Below, one piece after another: positions 58,596 to 64,000 of a stretch of 64,000 nt of DNA (position 1 is its first letter; each line of letters begins with the position of its first letter). A program made the translations under genes and the position numbers. The DNA comes from Blasia pusilla. Its lineage: Eukaryota; Marchantiophyta; Marchantiopsida; Blasiales. The notes below the pieces were generated by a model. The model searched no databases and was not told where the DNA came from. It saw only the letters and a list, made by a program, of their open reading frames with translations. The DNA lies in assembly GCA_050084515.1 (NCBI GenBank), contig CM114275.1, forward strand, positions 27,714,001 to 27,778,000, in the 5' to 3' direction.

Positions 58596-61015
58596 CTATG
58601 ACTCATAATTATGCACATGGTCCTTCCAAACCATATCATCATATCCCTAGGTCTCCAATAAGAGAACACCAGATGTAAATACCTCATGCACTCTCAAAAT
58701 GGTGTGCTCTACTATCACATCCAACTTTGTGGGTATCGTTTATTGCAAGTAGACATAGTCTTACTGTTGAAACCTCAGGATTATTAGTCATTAATCGCCT
58801 CTCAAAAGAGTCACATACCTCAACATATCTCGATGTAGCGCAATTGCCAAGTTCAAAAAATCCATGGGCACAAGTCTCCCAAATAACTCACCCTTTTGAG
58901 AACATGCTCGCATCCATATATTAGGCTCATCAAGGTTCAACATCTCATGAGTATGACGATAAATGGGTGCATGCAAATTAGGCTCTCACCCATAAAGCAA
59001 AAAATTAGGTAAGAAAATTGTTAAGGATGCATATTTGGTGAATCTATATCCCATCGCCAACCATGGAAATTGTAGCTTTCAATATTCTAGGTGATATATT
59101 TGCAAGCCATACTTGCATAAACATCTCTTCACCATCTGAAAAAATCACTCTTCTAGTCCATTTGACTCTGGATAATCTCGCAAAGTAGTGTAATGATCAA
59201 TCAATGCTTGATCACACAAAGTGTGAAACTCGCTATGAAACTATGTATTGTGGTCCATCAACAACTCAGTTGGTGCGCCAAAGTGACTCAATGCTCAATC
59301 TATGAATGCATACACTATGTCAATTAATGTAGCATGTTCTATCCATTTCAAGAAATGCTTGACCATACCAGTACATAATAATTATGGCACTATGTGAAAG
59401 GTAAAAAGCCTTGCAAAATCCAAGCTCCATTTATTTCCTAAACACATTATCAATAGTGGATGCAATTAGGGAGTTGGCGCATGGAACGATGCTCAAACTT
59501 GATCTCATATAATGCATCTGGAAAGTTGTGGCAATAAATTTTTGCACGTCAATGTGTACATCTCACCACCAATATTGTATCTAGAGTAAGTTATACGTCT
59601 GCTTCATTCCAAAGTGTCATAAATCCACGTAAGCTTGATGCACCAATCATGCTATTTGTGAACGATGAGGCACTATGTGTACTCTACTATCCTCCCAAAC
59701 TCGCAATACATGTGTTCCCTCCCATCAAAATCGTCTAGCTCAATATAGGGTCCCATCTTGCTATCTGGCACCTATTGAGCTCATGAAACTGCTAATACAC
59801 ATATATTCCAATATTATCCCCTCCTCGTGGATATTTTGGCCATATGTTGCTTCCTTATCAGCCTCGAGAGACTAGATCTAAGGACTCTCCATGAGATCTC
59901 GTCCTCAAAGTCCCACAACTATGGCTCTCCATAGTTAAAAAAACCCAAATAAATTGAGGCATTTCATCCTTGCACCATCTCCTTATCGCTCAATTCATGC
60001 CAAGGAGCTCTAGTCGCATCTTGCTGACTCGCGATTGGGATACGACTTAACCTATCAACATCTTGGTTGAGCGTTTCAGGTCGATGTACCACCTAGATAT
60101 TATACTCTTGCAATAATAGAGCCTACCTCGTAAAATTCCCTGTAGACTTGTTGGAGTCTATCAACCACTTAATAATAAAGATAAAGGGATTGCTAAATAA
60201 GTAATACATGAAATGCACGATAATCCATACTATAACCAAATACTCATCCTCATACGAGTTGTACGTCACCTCTACAACGTTCTTCAAACAATGAGTATAA
60301 GCCACCATAAACTTTCTACCCTCATCACCATGTTGGATCAGCAACACTCCAAGCTCAACATACTTCGATCGATATGTGACTAGAAAGGAAACCCTCATAT
60401 AGGTTTCCCTATTATAGGTACAAACTTCAATCTATCCCTAAGCAGTTGAAATGCTCTCTCTTACTCATCCCCCCAATGCCACTTGTGATCCATCTTGGAC
60501 ACCAAGGTTAGTGGCTTTACAATCAAACCCCTTCACGTATTGTCCATAAAAATTCTCCAATCTGATGAATGTGCAAACTCAACTCACATGTGTAGGACAT
60601 GGAATACGTGAGATAGCCTCTACCTTTGTTTGTTGAACACCAAGGCCATCGAGGTATATTGTATGAGCCAAGTACTCAATCTAATTATAGAAGAACTTGC
60701 ATTTTCCAAAATGGAGCTTTAGCCCATGTAATTACAATCGTTGAAACACCTTCTCTAGATGTCGCTCATGCTCCTCAATCGTGGCGCTAAAGACTGTGTT
60801 AATAAATGTAATACCTAGAAAAATCCATACTTGCCAAGATCCTATCCATGACCCTTTGAAAATCTCTTGGGATATTCTTTAACCCAAACGGTAAGAATTA
60901 CCACTTGCAAAAATCTTTCCCTTGAGGATCAATGCCCCAAAATGTCGTCTTCTACATGTCCTCCAAGCTGATAGGTAGTTGATTTTAACCGGATTAGAAA
61001 TATCTAAAAAATTGA

Positions 61016-61065
61016 AGATCTTTGCATGCCCAATAGCATCAAAGATATTGGGCATGCAAAGATCT
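61016..61065. repeat. perfect 20-bp inverted repeat in copy B
   Basis: Arms AGATCTTTGCATGCCCAATA (61,016-61,035) and the exact complement (61,046-61,065), loop of 10. Copy A at 14,870-14,905 has the left arm and loop, then goes straight to 'ctcctc', so about 17 bases were inserted as an inverted copy. Confidence 0.85.
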
Positions 61066-63289
61066 CCTCAAGAGGTGGGTATGACATGCATATTAAAATT
61101 TTTTTTGCTGATTGATAGGTTGGTAATCTCCATAGATCCATCTAATTGCCATGCACATCCTTCTTAGCATGCATGATAGTGGCAGATGTATATTCTCCAT
61201 ATGACATCCCTTCTAGTCCTACCTCAACCAAGTCTTGGATCCTGCTTTGAATAAGGACCCTATTGATATCACTGTATATGTAGGATCATCGAAAGATCGG
61301 CATGTTGTTAGAAAACTCAATTCAGATCCCTTGACCCTTCGGGATATCCAAAGAATTCATATTACATGCAAAACAACTCTTACGGCTCCTAATTAAGGAC
61401 AATATATCCGACGTTGATCCCCTCCTATCAACTTAGGGCCCTTATATGGTTCCCAAGTCTCCATGCTTGGTGACTAGCATAGGACTATCTAGTGTGGGTG
61501 GTTTTGGTTGCTTTAGTAGAATCCCATCCACAATTCTATAACTTGGGTGCTCTTGTATAGCCAACTCGAAGATCTCATCTCCTCATACTTCCCAGTATAC
61601 AAGACCATGAATCACACTTATTGCTATGGGTGCCATCTCCCGACGTATTGGCAACACATCCCAGGAAGTCTAGGGATGTTCTTCCCGATCACCTTTGATC
61701 CTCAGATCTGGTTCCCAACCACTACTTGAACCACTTCGGTAGGCATGGGGATAACAAGTGCGACTGAGCTGACCTGATGCAACCGCATGCGATGTTGCTC
61801 AACTACTCATGAGAATCCATGTCAAGTAGTTTATATCCATTTCTTGACCCAAAACATGACATTGGGATACCTCGAAGAGTAACAGTACTACTGTCACTCC
61901 TATGTCACGTCTTTTAGGATAGATCGGTAAGATCTAGTGGAGGACAGGCTCAATAGGTCGAGGATGACCTACTGAGGCCCCGGGAAACCTGAGAGAGCAG
62001 GTTTCCCCTTTGTTTCGGCTCATTTGGAGCCATATTGAGGAGCTTATTATTTTAGGTAAGTACTAGTTTGAGTATATGATCAACTTTATATTTTTGGTAA
62101 GTGGCCCTTGACCTCCTACATCAGGTCAAGAGCCAAGGAGGTGACTTGGGAGAGGGGAGGAGTATACCTCAAGGAGAGAGAGCTTGAGAGCTCATTCTCT
62201 CTTTGTTGAACCTCTTGGCATAAGGCGGCAGAGGTATGGTCCCTTGTCTTGTGAGTGTAACCCAAGCCTCTCATTAGGAGAATGGGTTTGGTTTGCCATG
62301 AAAGAGAGTGCACACCTTTGAGAGCTATGGTGTGAAATGGTGTAGAGAGAGATTGGATCTTACTTTACAAAGAGAGAATGAGAGAGCTTCATGGGGGAGC
62401 TCGCTGGTCACTCACTATTTTTGCAGGTTGGGGATCGTGTTCCCCATTCAGCGTCTCATGGGAGTGCTCATCGGAGCAACGAGTGCTTTGATTGTTCTTT
62501 GCATTTGCCAAATTTTTTGTGTGGAAGAATGGCGCGCGGAAGCGCTGCCCAATTTCTGATAGAGATTGACTATGGGGGCAGGTTGCCCCATGCCAATTCT
62601 CTCGGGAGCACCATGTAGCTTGCTGATTTGTATTTTTATAGGTTTTACATTTTCGTTGGGAGAAATCAGTGCGGAAGCGCTGCCAAACTTTGTGTAGGAG
62701 AAAGAGACATTGGGCTTTATGACAGTCCCCATCAATTTTTACTGGAATGTTCAATTCTAAATATTTTTTGATGATGTTGTAGATTGTGAAGCTGTACACG
62801 CTGTGCAACAAACAATGCGCAATTTGGAGTTGCGAATAAAAAGTTATGGTCAATCTTGAAAATTTTCCATTGCTAGGGGTTTTTTAGGGTTAAATTGTTC
62901 AAACCCTAAACGTGCCGCCACGCCGGCGGCGGCCGTCGCTGTCACAATCACCGTCAGTGATGGCAAGTAACCCCATCCCACCTACCATCACTGGTTGATG
63001 ACGAAACTGCGATGATGGTGGTGACCAAACCAAAGTAGGTGGTGGCGGTGCAAGTCAGAGAATCAACGGTGGTCGTGGAAGACCCTCCACTCCGTAATGG
63101 CGGCAATGGCAACCAAAGGGTGGACAACGGCCGAATGCCGCTCTAAGCAGCGCAAGGCGATGGCAATTGCCGACGGTGGACCGTTGATGGTGACGGTTGA
63201 CCGTGCCGCAACGCGCCGTCGATTTCTGTGCCGTGCCGCTCTTGGCCGCACCACAGCGTCTCGATCGTAGAGCCGCTCCTTCACTAAGG

Positions 63290-63436
63290 AGCGAGCAATG
63301 GGATTTCCCACAAGAGTGACGGCAGTACCGTCAATGTCAGAGGCATCAAGACGCCATGTCTTGGGTCACGCGATGGACCTGCACTGCTTGACATGGATCC
63401 TCATCTTGGGAGTGGCTGAGCAGCGTCATATGAGAT
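63290..63436 (+). pseudogene. methyltransferase C-terminus (copy C)
   Basis: The plus-strand translation gives ERAMGFPTRVTAVPSMSEASRRHVL, split here as ERAMGFPTRVT (motif IX) and ASRRHVLGHAMDL (motif X-like), then LTWILILGVAEQRHM and a stop. It is closely similar to 15,757-15,605 of copy A and is less damaged. The catalytic N-terminal part is absent. Confidence 0.8.
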
Positions 63437-64000
63437 TGTGACAGATCACAGCGGTTACGTTGGTGAGCCCCATGCCTACTGAGACAGTGGAGGCAGTGGC
63501 TGGGGGCGAGACCCGAGGAGATCTACACAGCAGAGGAGATCGGGAGAGACACCCTTGGACTTCTTGGGATATTTTGCAGGTACGCCAGGAGACGATAGCC
63601 ACAACATCAAGTGTGGTTCCGGGCACTACATGTGGAGGAGATTAGAGTTTGCAGTTGGCTGCAAGAGAGCGGCCAAGTGTTGTTGTTTGAGACAGGGTTG
63701 TACCATAGCAACCACCGATACCCGCACCAGAGAATCCTACCGTAGTCATGATGGAGACTTGGGAGTCAGATATGGGCCCTAAGTTGTAAGGAGGAGAGTG
63801 GCGCCGGATACATCAGTTCCTCATGAGTTATAGGAGCTGCTTTGCGTTTAGCATGGAGGATCTGGGTACGCTGAAGGGACCGGGAATCCGCATTGAGTTG
63901 TCGAGTGATAGGCCGATCTTCCGATGACCCTACCGATACAGTGATATGGAGAGGGCTCTGATTCAGAGTAGGAGCCACGACTTGGTCGGAGCAGGACTAG
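63437..64000 (+). pseudogene. linker and RT N-terminal region (copy C)
   Basis: Contains VSPMPTE, MWRRLEF, RRAAKC and TIATTDTR (linker), then IHQF..SYRSCFAFSMEDL, IRIELSS and RYSDMERALIQSR (pre-RT), matching copy A 15,590-15,060. Frame changes are present. It runs off the window at 64,000. Confidence 0.75.

Larger units (their letters stand above)
57160..61895 (-). mobile_element. decayed copy B of the DNMT/PHD gypsy element, interrupted by a solo LTR
   Basis: Matches copy A from its 3' end (12,212) to the methyltransferase tail (about 15,725), in the same orientation. It starts at the polypurine tract (57,160), then the PHD region (57,400-57,520), integrase (58,700-59,470; for example PNIWMRACSQ and ALHRDMLRYVT), RNase H (60,123-60,398; ELGVLLIQHGDEGRKFMVAY), thumb and RT (60,480-61,300), linker and the motif X end of the methyltransferase (61,780-61,895). 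It keeps the RT-thumb segment that A has lost. Many C-to-T and G-to-A changes and no long frame: long dead. Copy C is inserted at 61,896. Confidence 0.8.
61896..64000 (+). mobile_element. copy C of the DNMT gypsy family, plus strand, cut by the window end
   Basis: Module X (61,896-62,367), leader (62,368-62,930, equal to 2,395-2,950), a GTC/GAC-word region (62,930-63,260), then directly the last part of the methyltransferase, the linker and the start of the RT to 64,000. gag, protease and the first two thirds of the methyltransferase are missing, so this is a deletion derivative. It stands inside copy B. Confidence 0.75.

Noticed and set aside
1-64000. tRNA or rRNA genes
   Set aside because: No cloverleaf with A and B boxes and no rRNA core sequence was noticed on either strand by reading; a dedicated scan was not possible.

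Overview
The window is nuclear DNA of a land plant. It holds two intron-rich host genes on the minus strand (22.4-27.5 kb and 30.2-37.7 kb, with 5' exons to about 39.2 kb) in a sea of nested transposable elements. Splice sites are ordinary GT-AG, and both proteins have their nearest recognisable relatives in plants. Nothing fixes the species. The mix of Ty3/gypsy chromoviruses, Helitrons and a methyltransferase-bearing gypsy family makes me lean towards a seed-free plant (bryophyte, lycophyte or fern), but this is only an inference.

Layout. 0-3.9 kb: Helitron pieces, LTR/leader repeats and an RNase H scrap. 3.9-9.6 kb: a Ty3/gypsy chromovirus (minus strand) with gag, CCHC knuckle, protease, RT, RNase H, integrase and a C-terminal chromodomain, one 1-kb LTR and a tRNA-Met type primer site; its 3' LTR is missing. 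9.6-12.2 kb: LTR-derived repeats, including four consecutive perfect hairpins around a TATA box. 12.2-19.3 kb (minus): the most interesting object, a Ty3/gypsy element (copy A) with the order gag - CCHC knuckle - protease - C5 cytosine DNA methyltransferase - RT - RNase H - integrase - PHD finger. 20-22.4 kb: unassigned. 22.4-27.5 kb: an 8-exon TLDc-domain gene, reconstructed in frame to 585 residues with a possible N-myristoylation signal. 30.2-37.7 kb: a 12-exon gene for a PQBP1-like WW-domain protein of 1158 residues. 39.5-41.5 kb: a head-to-tail array of non-autonomous Helitrons. 44-48 kb: remains of an autonomous Helitron (Rep-like and Pif1-like helicase pieces). 50-57 kb: AT-rich, no gene seen. 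56.75-57.1 kb: a tandem repeat rich in TGACTCA. 57.1-61.9 kb: copy B of the methyltransferase gypsy, heavily decayed and split by a chromovirus solo LTR. 61.9-64 kb: copy C of the same family on the plus strand, inserted into B and running off the window.

How the parts fit. Copies A, B and C all carry methyltransferase sequence in the same place relative to the RT, and A and B both carry the PHD-finger region after the integrase. The architecture therefore belongs to a family and is not an accident of one copy. A chromatin reader (PHD) on the integrase and a DNA methylation writer in the same polyprotein suggest an element that chooses a chromatin state and marks its own DNA. Copy A itself is dead: it has nonsense codons, frameshifts and an RT deletion. 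A second recurrent theme is perfect or near-perfect local inverted repeats with short loops. Two of them can be shown by comparison with paralogues in this window to be inserted inverted copies of adjacent sequence (template-switch or snap-back events).
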